Source: Tautonia plasticadhaerens
Lineage (GTDB): Bacteria; Planctomycetota; Planctomycetia; Isosphaerales; Isosphaeraceae
Length of the DNA stretch: 64,000 nt
Direction of reading: 5' to 3'
NCBI RefSeq assembly: GCF_007752535.1
Contig: NZ_CP036426.1
Location: 4,278,001 to 4,342,000, forward strand
Positions 35,792 through 43,544 of the stretch are shown here, piece after piece. Each line of letters begins with the position of its first letter. The stretch's first letter is position 1. The position numbers and the translations under genes are program-made. The notes below the pieces were generated by a model. It had not been told where the DNA came from and did not search any database. It saw only the letters and a list, made by a program, of their open reading frames with translations.

Positions 35792-37474
35792 TTATGCACT
35801 CCCCCCGATCAGTGGCCCACCCCTCGGCTCCGGCGGGTCGTCCGGGACGAGCACCTCCTCCGGAAAGCCCTGCCACCAGGCCGCCCAGCGGTCGGCGTCG
35901 TCGCCCCAGGGGAGGCCGGAGATCGCCTCCAGCGACCAGATCGCCTCCGGCTTGAGCACCTCGTCGCCGTCCCCGAGCAGGGCGATGAGGGCGGCAGCCC
36001 CGAAGACGTATCCCGCACGTCCCATGTCCCGGACCGCCAGGATGCGATCCATCACCTTCGCATCCCGGTCCGTGATCGTCGGGATCAGCCGCTCCAAAAG
36101 GGCGTCCCGGATGTCGGGCGGCGTCGGGCCATACTCCCCGATGCCCCGGCCCTCGACCCAGGCCCGCCAGCCGTCGAGCAGCGGGCCGAAGCCGTGCCCG
36201 AAGTGCCGCTCGAAGACCTGCTCCTGGTCGTCCTTCGGGCCCATGTCCTTCAGGAAGGCCCGGAACCGCGCCCGGCGATCCTCGGGCGCCGCCACGCCGC
36301 CCAGGTATTCGACCACCGACCAGGACTGGGCGTTGAACTGGGCGAATCGCACGTACGTCGGGTGGTCGTACCAGCCCTTGGCGAGCGTGACGACCTTCCT
36401 CGGCGACCGGTCGAATAGGTCGTCCGGCCCCAGTGCCGTGCCCCTGGCCAGGGCGACGACCATCTTGCGGCTGAGCCGGTCGAGTTCGCCCCGGTCGCCG
36501 CCGCCGGCAAGGAGGTTGCCGAGGCCCTGCTGGAGCCACGGCGGCGGGATGAAGCCCTTGAGTTCGTCGAGCAGGGCGAAGCCGAAGAGGGTGCGGGCCG
36601 TCCGCTCGGGCTCGGACAGGCGGCAGGGGGACGCCTCGGTGGTCCGGGTGATCGTGCGGATGGGGCGGTTGAGGTACAGGCCGTCGAGGTTCCAGAGGTT
36701 GGGGATCATGTTCTTGTGGTAGGCCACGAAGGCGCTGCGCCGCCCGAAGCAGAGGATGCGGATCGGCAGCCGCACCTCGACGGGCTCGCCGAGCAGGGAC
36801 TCGAACCGCCGGCGGGCGACCTCCAACTGCTCGCCCAGCATGGGGAGCGGGGTGGGCGGGTCGGAGGACCAGGCGACGAGCGGGCCGGATCGGCTGACCT
36901 CGCCGGGCTTGCCGCAAGACCTGCGGGCCATGGCGAAGGCGTAGCCCTCGCACCCCAGGAGCCGGTTCCGCACCAGGGCGATGACCAGGGCGACGGCGAT
37001 CGTGACGCCGAAGAAGACCACGACCGCCCCGAGGGCCACCAGCGGCAGGGCCACCCAGGAGTGATCGCCGAAGTGCGTTTCGACGGGCTCGGAGAGGAGG
37101 AAGCCCAGGACGACCATGAGCAGGAGCAGGACGCCGGGAATCGCCCGGAGGGCCCTGGCCTGCTCCCGGCGCACCTGTTGAGGAAAGAGCGACCTCGTGC
37201 GGCACTGGGGGCAGCGGGTGGACGTGGCCTTGCCCCTGCCGGGGACGAAGGGCCGCCCGCATTCCTCGCAGGGTCGAGCCCGACGCCGGCCCCGGACGGT
37301 TCGCCAGGCGAGGAACCAGGCGAGGAACGCCAGTTCGAAGAGGAGGATCGGGAGCAGGATGCCCTCGCCCTGCCCGGACCGGCCCAGCCAGCGGAGGAAC
37401 CCGAGGGACAGGCCGCTGAGGATGACGATCAGGAGGATGTCGGCCAGGGTGAAGCGGGGTCTGCCTCGGGGCAT
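35792..37474 (-). CDS. Large membrane protein with zinc ribbon and HEAT-like end
   Basis: The ATG at 37474 gives 560 residues. Order: two membrane helices (ILLIVILSGLSLGFLRWL, LLFELAFLAWFLAW), a zinc ribbon ARPCEECGRPFVPG...TRCPQCRTRS (about 70-100), two more helices (IPGVLLLLMVVLGFLL, ALVIALVRN), then a soluble domain with LNRPIRTITRTTEASPCR, LQQGLGNLLAGGGDRGEL and FNAQSWSVVEYLGG. This region resembles the peptidase-MA-like proteins that carry inactive zincin folds (no HExxH seen). The C-terminus reads as a HEAT-like unit (LIALLGDGDEVLKPEAIWSLEAISG). Function unknown. Confidence 0.65.
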   Translation of the reverse strand: MPRGRPRFTLADILLIVILSGLSLGFLRWLGRSGQGEGILLPILLFELAFLAWFLAWRTVRGRRRARPCEECGRPFVPGRGKATSTRCPQCRTRSLFPQQVRREQARALRAIPGVLLLLMVVLGFLLSEPVETHFGDHSWVALPLVALGAVVVFFGVTIAVALVIALVRNRLLGCEGYAFAMARRSCGKPGEVSRSGPLVAWSSDPPTPLPMLGEQLEVARRRFESLLGEPVEVRLPIRILCFGRRSAFVAYHKNMIPNLWNLDGLYLNRPIRTITRTTEASPCRLSEPERTARTLFGFALLDELKGFIPPPWLQQGLGNLLAGGGDRGELDRLSRKMVVALARGTALGPDDLFDRSPRKVVTLAKGWYDHPTYVRFAQFNAQSWSVVEYLGGVAAPEDRRARFRAFLKDMGPKDDQEQVFERHFGHGFGPLLDGWRAWVEGRGIGEYGPTPPDIRDALLERLIPTITDRDAKVMDRILAVRDMGRAGYVFGAAALIALLGDGDEVLKPEAIWSLEAISGLPWGDDADRWAAWWQGFPEEVLVPDDPPEPRGGPLIGGSA

Positions 37475-37523
37475 GGTCGTGGACCCTTTGCTGTCCGGTC
37501 GGGGTGAGGTCGGGCGACAGTCC

Positions 37524-38104
37524 CTACGCCCCCCGATCCGCCGCCTCGACGGAGTAGGTCGGGTCGGCCTCGTCCCAGGACACGTCCCCCGACGGCCCGT
37601 AGATCGCCGGCACCTGCCGCCCGGCCAGCCGCAGCCAGGTCTGGACCTGCGTCCGGTGGTGGCAGGTGTGCAGGACCCGCCGCCAGAACGTCCAGATGCG
37701 CTGCCGCTCCAGGCCCCCGAAGAACGGCCGCTCCTCCAGCCACCACTCCTTCGATGCTTCCGCAAGCTGGGGCAATCGCCGTTTCGCCAGGGCGACGTAC
37801 CGCTCCAGGTAGGCTTGGACCGGAGGATGATCACCTGGCGGCAGTAGCTCACTGGCCGGTGGCTCCTCGGTGCCGACGAACTGGGCGAAGAAGCGGCGTT
37901 CCGAGAGTATCTGGTGGACCAGGATGGCCCGGATCGTGTTGGTCCGCTCGTGCGGCCTGAAGTCCAGCAGGTCGTCGGGGACCGCCCGCCACATGCTCGC
38001 CGTCTTGTTGGTCTCGCTGGCGTAGGTGGCGACGAGGTGCTCGAAGATCGGGGCCGCTGCCCGGGGACCTCCTCGTCGGGGATGGCGACGTACTCGTAGT
38101 GCAT
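37524..38104 (-). pseudogene. DinB-like protein gene with one-base frameshift
   Basis: The start at 38104 gives MHYEYVAIPDEEVPG, and the rest continues in another frame from PIFEHLVATYASETNKTASM to SVEAADRGA at 37524. One missing G in a G run (about 38060) explains the break; restored length about 193 residues. The long second frame shows the DinB/YfiT four-helix pattern with three metal-type His: ILVHQILSERRFF near 70 and RRVLHTCHHRTQVQTWLRLAG near 155-175. DinB-like proteins include thiol transferases and hydrolases. The shift lies in a homopolymer, so an assembly error is quite possible. Confidence 0.7.
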
Positions 38105-38251
38105 GGCTCCTCCTGCCGTATCCCTGAGCGGCTTGCATGAGAGAGGTCAAGCCCGCCATCCGGGTCGAGTTTGGCGACCACGTAGATTTCTCGATTCGTC
38201 GGTTACACTATGGGGTACTGACACCTCCCGACTCCAGACGGAGAGACTCCC

Positions 38252-38726
38252 ATGGCGACCGAGGGCAAGAGGCAGAGCAAGGCCGCTTTCCTCCGGGACC
38301 TGTTCCGGACCGAACCCAAGGTCACCCACGCCGAGGCCAACGAGGCGTGGCGCGAGGCGGGGAACGAGGGAGAGATCGGCGAAAGCTCGTTCTACAACGC
38401 CCGCACCGAGTTCAACAAGCAGGCCGCCGGAGGGGCCGGGGGCGGTACGGGCCCCGGCAGGCCCGGCGGGAGGAAGGTGCAAGGTCCCGCTCCGAGGAAG
38501 GCATCCGGCCCTGTGGCGACGACGAACGGGCAGGAGCCCACTCCGATCACCGAGGTCCGGAGCCAATCGGCACGAGGCGCCGAGAGCCGGGAGCGGGTCC
38601 TGGTCGAGGCCGAGGAGGGACATCGACGGGCTGCTCGACAAGTTGAAGGGTGTCGGCGGGCTGACGGAGGTCCTGGAGTCGCTGAGGCGGGCACGCCGGC
38701 TCCTGGCCCGGCAGCACGAGGCGTGA
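38252..38726 (+). pseudogene. Hypothetical protein with one-base frameshift
   Basis: The ATG at 38252 starts MATEGKRQSKAAFLRDLFRT, with GAGAGACTCCC upstream. The first frame encodes a basic helical region (HAEANEAWREAGNEGEIGES) and a Gly/Pro linker to about 38615. The sense then continues one frame over as DIDGLLDKLKGVGGLTEVLE...RRARRLLARQHEA to 38726. One extra G in GGG at about 38616 accounts for it. The restored length is about 157 residues. The N-terminal part looks like a small helical DNA- or RNA-binding unit; no family is recognised. Confidence 0.55.
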
Positions 38727-38770
38727 AGGGCCGGATCACCGAGCAGGCCACCATCAGGAACACGAGTCGT

Positions 38771-39748
38771 TCAACCCCCCGAGATGCGCCGACGGGCGAT
38801 CTCCAGGTACCTCGCCTCCTTCTCGATCCCGACGGCCCTCGACGCTCCGTGGTCCAGGGCCGCCTGGAGCATGGTCCCCGATCCGCAGAACGGGTCGAGC
38901 AGCACCCCACCCTCGGGCAGGAGGTACCGGCACCACCAGGCCGCCACGTCGTCGGGGGTCGCCGCCGGATGCCCTCCGGTACTCCCCTGGGCCCCGACGG
39001 CGACCGGCAGCAGGTTGAACGGGGTCGTCCCGCCCCGCTCATCGGCGGCCCCGGCGATCCGCCCGTTGCGGTAGGTCCGGCCGATCGAACTGGTACGCAT
39101 CGCCATGTCGGCCCGGTTGCGGGCCGAGGTCGTCTCCGAGGGCGTCCAGAGCACGTTGTCCTGGTTGCGGTAGCACTCCGGCGGTCCGAGCCAGACGCAG
39201 AACTTGACCGAACTTCGCATCAAGCTCTGCTTCCGGCTGGTACCGGCGAGCGGCATGGCATCGATGGCCCACCACTGTGTTAGATCAAATGCATGAAGCC
39301 CACATCCGCTCACCCCGAGTCGACGCACATCATCCGCCTCGGCAAGGACGAGATGAACCTTGCCGAGTTCCCGATCACCCTGCTTTCGGACCGCGTCCCC
39401 CGGGGCAAGCAGGTGATCGAGTATCAGGATCAGGTCTTCGACGAGAAGAGCGGACGGACGGTCACTCGGCGGCTGACCATCAGCGCCGATCAGGCGGACG
39501 GGCTGCCGCGGCAGGGCGAGCCGGCCGACCTGCTTGCGGTTGTTGCCGTCGATGATCTTCCGCCGGGGGCCGTCGGAATCGACCAGGATCGGGACGAGCA
39601 CGCCGTTGAGGGCGACGTTCTGCCGCAGGGCGTCGTACTGGTCGGCCGGGAGCGGCGGGAGTTCGAGCACCGGCTCGTAGACCGGCTTCGTCGCCTTCAA
39701 GGTTACGCCGTTCAGGGTCGTCTTCCGGTTGCTGGGTGCGGTCGCCAT
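38771..39748 (-). pseudogene. ParB-like/DNA methyltransferase fusion interrupted by a rep fragment
   Basis: The N-terminal part starts at 39748 (MATAPSNRKTTLNGVTLK) and shows a ParB/sulfiredoxin-type domain: LELPPLPADQYDALRQNVALNG, VPILVDSDGPRRKIIDGNNR, ending at about 39535. The C-terminal part (about 39285-38771) is the end of a DNA methyltransferase: IDAMPLAGTSRKQSLMRSSV, WCRYLLPEGGVLLDPFCGSGTML (SAM-binding motif I) and AVGIEKEARYLEIARRR. Between them lies about 240 bp belonging to a replication initiator gene on the opposite strand. The helix-turn-helix and catalytic (DPPY/W) middle is missing. A full-length relative sits next door at 39820-41097. Confidence 0.7.
39293..39534 (+). pseudogene. 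5' fragment of a plasmid replication initiator gene
   Basis: The ATG at 39293 opens MKPTSAHPESTHIIRLGKDE, followed by MNLAEFPITLLSDRVPRGKQ, VIEYQDQVFDEKSGRTVTRR and LTISADQADGLP. This is the typical start of planctomycete plasmid-type replication initiators (from memory). It stops matching after about residue 80, where the DNA continues as the antisense of the ParB-like gene. Only a 5' fragment, with 15 or so bases of leader, is left. It is evidence that plasmid DNA has recombined into this locus. Confidence 0.6.
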
Positions 39749-39819
39749 CGTTGGGTTCCGGGCCTCGGAAGTGGGTCTGGCTGTTTGCTCAATGCCGGCT
39801 GATCTGACCGTCCGGCCCC

Positions 39820-41097
39820 TCAAGTCGATCCCATGGCCAGGGGTACGGCCCCGCCGCCGGCCTTCAAGACCTCGTGGACGCGCCTCCGGGCCGCCTTGAC
39901 CAGATCGCCGTCAATCTCCGTCCCCACGAACCTTCTGCCCTCCCCGACCGTCGCCACCGCCGCCGGTACGGTCCCGGAGCAGACGAAGAGGTCGGCCACC
40001 AAGTCCCCCGGCTCGCTGAGGGTCTTGACGAACTGGACCGCCTCCTCGATCGGTTGCTGCCACGGGTGGTTCGCCTTCTCCCTCGCCCCCGACTCGATCA
40101 GGTCCCGCAGAATCCTGGGCGTCTTGGTACGACCGCCGGGCTTCTGAAAGAGCAAGACGGGCCTCCAGAGGGTCAGGATCGACCCTCCGGAACGGACCGC
40201 CCCCATGCTGTCCTCGTTGGTACAGGCGATCAGCCAGCGGTACGTCAGCCCGGCCCCGCAGAGCACGTCCAGGAACTCCTTGAGGTGGAAGTGCCCCGAG
40301 TACACGCAGGCGAACCCGCCCGGCTTCAGGATGCGGACGACCGCCTCGGCGAAGGGCTGCCGCAATCCCTCGTACTCTCCGAGCCAGGGCGGATCGGTGA
40401 CGACCAGTTGGACGGACTCGGGGGCGACTCGGCCGCCCAGCTTGCGGAAGTCGAGGGCGTGAATCTTGAAGTCCGAGGGCAGCGTCGGGGCGGTCCGGCC
40501 CAGGAGTTCTTTGCGGTCCAACTCGAAACGCATCTTGTTCAACGTCCGGAGCGAGGCCCCTCCCTCCGGGGCGTCGTCGCCCAGTTCGGCGAGCAGCCGC
40601 CCGGCGATCCTGGCCACGTTGGGGCTCTCGACGCTCGTGGCCGGGTAGTGGTAGGTCTTGCCGTCCCGCCCGCTGGACGACCGGGCCACCTTGGGGATTT
40701 CCCCACCCTGGAGCAGCCGGCCCCGGACCTTGCCCACCGTCTTGTGGTCGCAGCCGACGGTCCCGGCGACCGACCGGTCGGTCCGGCTCGGGTCCTCCCT
40801 CAGCAGCCGGGCGGCCAGTTCCCGGCGCTGGGCGACCGTCAGGTGGCGGCGTTCCAGATTGGCCCGGATCGCCAACTCGACGCGCACGGCCTCGTCGAGG
40901 TTACCGAGGACCCGCAGCGGGTACTTCGTCAGGCCGAGTTCCTGGATCGCCCTCCACCTCTCGTGGCCGTCGATCAGGACGTGATCGGCGGTGATCAGGA
41001 GGGGCTGGAGGACTCCCCGATCCCGGATCGAATCTCGAAGCTGGGCGTAATCCTGGGGCGGTAGCGGCGGCAGGACGGGGGCCTCGGTCAGTCGCAT
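39820..41097 (-). CDS. ParB-like domain/DNA methyltransferase fusion
   Basis: The ATG at 41097 has AGGAG eight bases upstream. The 425-residue product has three parts. Residues 1-70 are a ParB-like domain (PPLPPQDYAQLRDSIRDRG, LIDGHERWRAIQELG). Residues about 85-135 contain a helix-turn-helix (LTVAQRRELAARLLRE, DRSVAGTVGCDHKTVGKVRG). Residues about 215-420 are an N4/N6 amino-methyltransferase with LVVTDPPWLGEYEGLRQP (motif IV, DPPW), LKPGGFACVYSG, and GDLVADLFVCSGTVPAAV (motif I, F-x-C-x-G). The order IV...I marks the beta class. Such fusions are common on phages and mobile elements, where they methylate DNA without a partner nuclease. Confidence 0.88.
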   Translation of the reverse strand: MRLTEAPVLPPLPPQDYAQLRDSIRDRGVLQPLLITADHVLIDGHERWRAIQELGLTKYPLRVLGNLDEAVRVELAIRANLERRHLTVAQRRELAARLLREDPSRTDRSVAGTVGCDHKTVGKVRGRLLQGGEIPKVARSSSGRDGKTYHYPATSVESPNVARIAGRLLAELGDDAPEGGASLRTLNKMRFELDRKELLGRTAPTLPSDFKIHALDFRKLGGRVAPESVQLVVTDPPWLGEYEGLRQPFAEAVVRILKPGGFACVYSGHFHLKEFLDVLCGAGLTYRWLIACTNEDSMGAVRSGGSILTLWRPVLLFQKPGGRTKTPRILRDLIESGAREKANHPWQQPIEEAVQFVKTLSEPGDLVADLFVCSGTVPAAVATVGEGRRFVGTEIDGDLVKAARRRVHEVLKAGGGAVPLAMGST

Positions 41098-41176
41098 GGG
41101 GCGGCTCCTGGTGCGGAGTCCAACCCCAAGATAGGACGTGGGGGCGGGTCGTACCAGGGGATGCCGATGCCGGGGC

Positions 41177-41749
41177 CTACGAAGACGGTCGTGGGCTCCG
41201 GAGGAGGGCCTTGATCTCGGGGCCGGTCAGCTTGCGTTTGTCGAGCAACTCGTCAGCCAGCCCCAGCAGCCGGTCCCAGTAGACTCGCAGGATCAGAAAG
41301 GTCTTGGCGGCGAGCCTCTGGATGTGGGCCTCGGCATCCTCTCCGGCATCGGCCGCCAGGGCGGCGGCGTGGACGATCGCATCGAGGTCGGAGTCGGTCG
41401 GCTCGTGCCGCAGGGGCGTATCCCGGTAGAGCCGGACGGCGAGGTCGCCGGCCAGGGCGATCATCGCTTGTCGATCAGCCAGGAGGCGGTCTCTCCTTCT
41501 CTCCGAGGCCGAGTTGGGCTGCCCGGGGAAGTACGCCCGGCCCAGGGGAACAAACCGGCGTGGTCTCTCCGGGACGCTGCGGAATTCCTCGTCGGAGATC
41601 ATCACCAAGGTCGGGATCGGACACCCCGTTGCCCAGGCTACGGTCGCGTGGGCGGCTTCGTGTAGGGCGATGATCCGCAGCGAAAGACCCTGTTGCCTGC
41701 CCCTGTAGGCGGTACTACGGCGTTCGCCTGCTTGTGCTCGGTTCCCCAT
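41177..41749 (-). CDS. M41-like zinc metalloprotease
   Basis: This 190-residue protein has an N-terminal HExxH site, RIIALHEAAHATVAWATGCP, as in the FtsH-family peptidase domain, followed by PTLVMISDEEF, and helical residues with DRQAMIALAGDLAVRLYRD. The distal part has LAAKTFLILRVYWDRLLGLAD and LTGPEIKALL, similar to the end of M41 domains. No AAA ATPase or membrane anchor is present, so it is a stand-alone protease domain of the kind found on mobile elements. It sits just upstream of the ParB-methyltransferase gene, on the same strand. Confidence 0.78.
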   Translation of the reverse strand: MGNRAQAGERRSTAYRGRQQGLSLRIIALHEAAHATVAWATGCPIPTLVMISDEEFRSVPERPRRFVPLGRAYFPGQPNSASERRRDRLLADRQAMIALAGDLAVRLYRDTPLRHEPTDSDLDAIVHAAALAADAGEDAEAHIQRLAAKTFLILRVYWDRLLGLADELLDKRKLTGPEIKALLRSPRPSS

Positions 41750-41756
41750 GCCCTAT

Positions 41757-42387
41757 CTATGACCGCCGGACGAAGAACCAGCCCACGGCGTCCCAGGTAG
41801 CCCAGGAGCCGGTCGAGGTCCCACCGCTGGACCATCCGGAACGGGGGCGGTGTCAACTCCTCGAAGGGCAGCGGCAGCGTCCGATAGCCGGCCTCGACCA
41901 GCAGCCGCTCCGGCGGCCAGTAGGCCCCGACGACCTCGGCGTAGTAGCACCCGACGACGGCATCGACCCCCGGGTCGATCGCGTGCAACTGGTAGCACCA
42001 GCACGCCAGGACCGCCCCGGGGCGGCAGGCCCGCCGGACCTCGGCGTAGAAGCGGTCGAGGTCCAGCCAGTGGAGGGCCTGGGCGACGGTCACCAGATCG
42101 ACCGTGCCGTCGGGGATCGGGGTCCGCTCGGCGGGGGCGACGAGGTAAGCGATCCGCTCGTGGGGCCGGGCCTGGGCGACCTGGGCGGCGCTGGCGTCGG
42201 TGGCGACGACGGTGCGGAAGTGGGGCACCAGGCCGTGGGCCGCCTGCCCGTTGCCGGTGGCACAGTCCCAGGCCAGGCCATGACCGGGGGCCAGGGACCC
42301 CAGGTAGTCGTACAGGGCCTCCGGGTAGGTCGGGCGGTGGGCCTGGTAGCGGTCGGAGTGGCCGGAGAAGTGGTCCTTGAAGGTCAT
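41757..42387 (-). pseudogene. Class I SAM methyltransferase, frameshifted near C-terminus
   Basis: The ATG at 42387 (MTFKDHFSGHSDRYQAHRPT) begins a methyltransferase of the UbiE/YcgJ-like type: LAWDCATGNGQAAHGLVPHF (motif I), VVATDASAAQVAQA, and IPDGTVDLVTVAQALHWLDL. The sense is good through DLDRLLGYL and then breaks; the expected TWDAVGWFFVRRS end is found in another frame and stops at 41757. An 8-bp loss between two ACCTGG-like repeats would explain the shift. The main frame instead runs on to 41638 with no family character, overlapping the protease gene. Confidence 0.6.
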
Positions 42388-42516
42388 GGGTCCCGTATCC
42401 TCGTCGCCCATTCGGCTCCCCCTCGGGACGGTTTACAACCCCCGGCGTCCGGGGCATGATCGCAGGATCGCTCGGGCTTCGACCGGCCCGAGGGCCACGA
42501 GAGCGAGGCTTCCCCG

Positions 42517-43444
42517 GTGGCGATCCCCGACTTCCAGGCCGTCATGCTCACCCTGGTCGAGGCCCTCGCCGATGGCCGGGAGTGGAGGATGCGCGACCTG
42601 ACCGACCGGCTCGCCGACCGCTTCGGGCTGACCGAGCCCGAGCGTCAGGAACTCCTGCCCAGCGGCCAGCAGGCCATCTTCGCCAACCGGGTCGCCTGGG
42701 CCAAGTCGCACCTGAAGTATGCCGGCCTGCTGGAGAACCCGACCCGGGGACGGGTCCGCATCTCCGACCTCGGGCGTACGGTGCTCGCCGAGGAGCCCGG
42801 GGCGATCAACGTCAAGTTCCTGAAGCGGTTCCCCGCCTACTGCGAGTTCATCGGCAAGGCCGAGCCCCCGGGCGGGGCCGAGTCGGCGGCGGGGTCTGCG
42901 ACCGTCGTCGAGGAGGAGGAGCGGACACCGCTAGAACTGATCGACGCCGCCTACAAGTCGCTGCGGCAGGCGACGTTGGAAGAATTGCTCGCCCGGCTCC
43001 GGCAGTGCTCCCCGGCGTTCTTCGAGTCCGTGGTCGTCCGGCTGCTGATGGCCATGGGCTACGGCGGCGTGGCCGGGCACGGCACGGTCGCCGGCAGGTC
43101 GGGCGACGGCGGCATCGACGGGGTGATCCGCCAGGACAAGCTGGGCCTGGACGTGGTGTGCATCCAGGCCAAGCGCTGGGACGGCCCGGTGGGACGCCCG
43201 ATCGTCCAGGGCTTCGTCGGCAGTGGACTACATCCGGGCCCGGAAGGGGGTCATCATGACTACCTCGGCCTTCACCAGGGACGCCGTGGACTTCGTGGAC
43301 CGCATCGAGGGCAAGAAGGTGGTGCTGATCGACGGCGACTGGCTGGCGGAACTGATGATCGAGCACGGGCTCAGCGTGGTGACGACCAAGACCTATGAGT
43401 TGAGGGAGGTCTCCAACGACTTCTTCGACGAGAGCGAGGCGTAG
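42517..43444 (+). pseudogene. mrr: Mrr-like restriction endonuclease, frameshifted
   Basis: The GTG at 42517 has GAGAGCGAGG upstream. The N-terminal winged-helix domain (FQAVMLTLVEALADGREWRM, ...ANRVAWAKSHLKYAGLLENP, GRVRISDLG) fits the Mrr family, as does the catalytic part: RLLMAMGYGG, GRSGDGGIDGVI (Asp) and DVVCIQAKRW (QxK). After FVGS at about 43215 the sense jumps to another frame: VDYIRARKGVIMTTSAFTRD...DGDWLAELMIEHGL, ending SNDFFDESEA at 43444. Loss of one GT from AGTGTGG explains it. Mrr cuts methylated DNA. It sits directly upstream of drmD and is probably part of the same defence island, now likely inactive. Confidence 0.8.
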
Positions 43445-43544
43445 GTCGGCATCCCCAGGTTGCCCCGCCCCGCCCCGCCCGGATTGTTATCCTGGGCCTA
43501 ATCCCACGCAACCAATCACCAGCGGCGCCGGCTGGAGGGCGACG

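Noticed and set aside
41638-41756. C-terminal extension of the SAM methyltransferase in its main frame
   Set aside because: The residues have no methyltransferase character and overlap the protease gene; the proper end is found in another frame.
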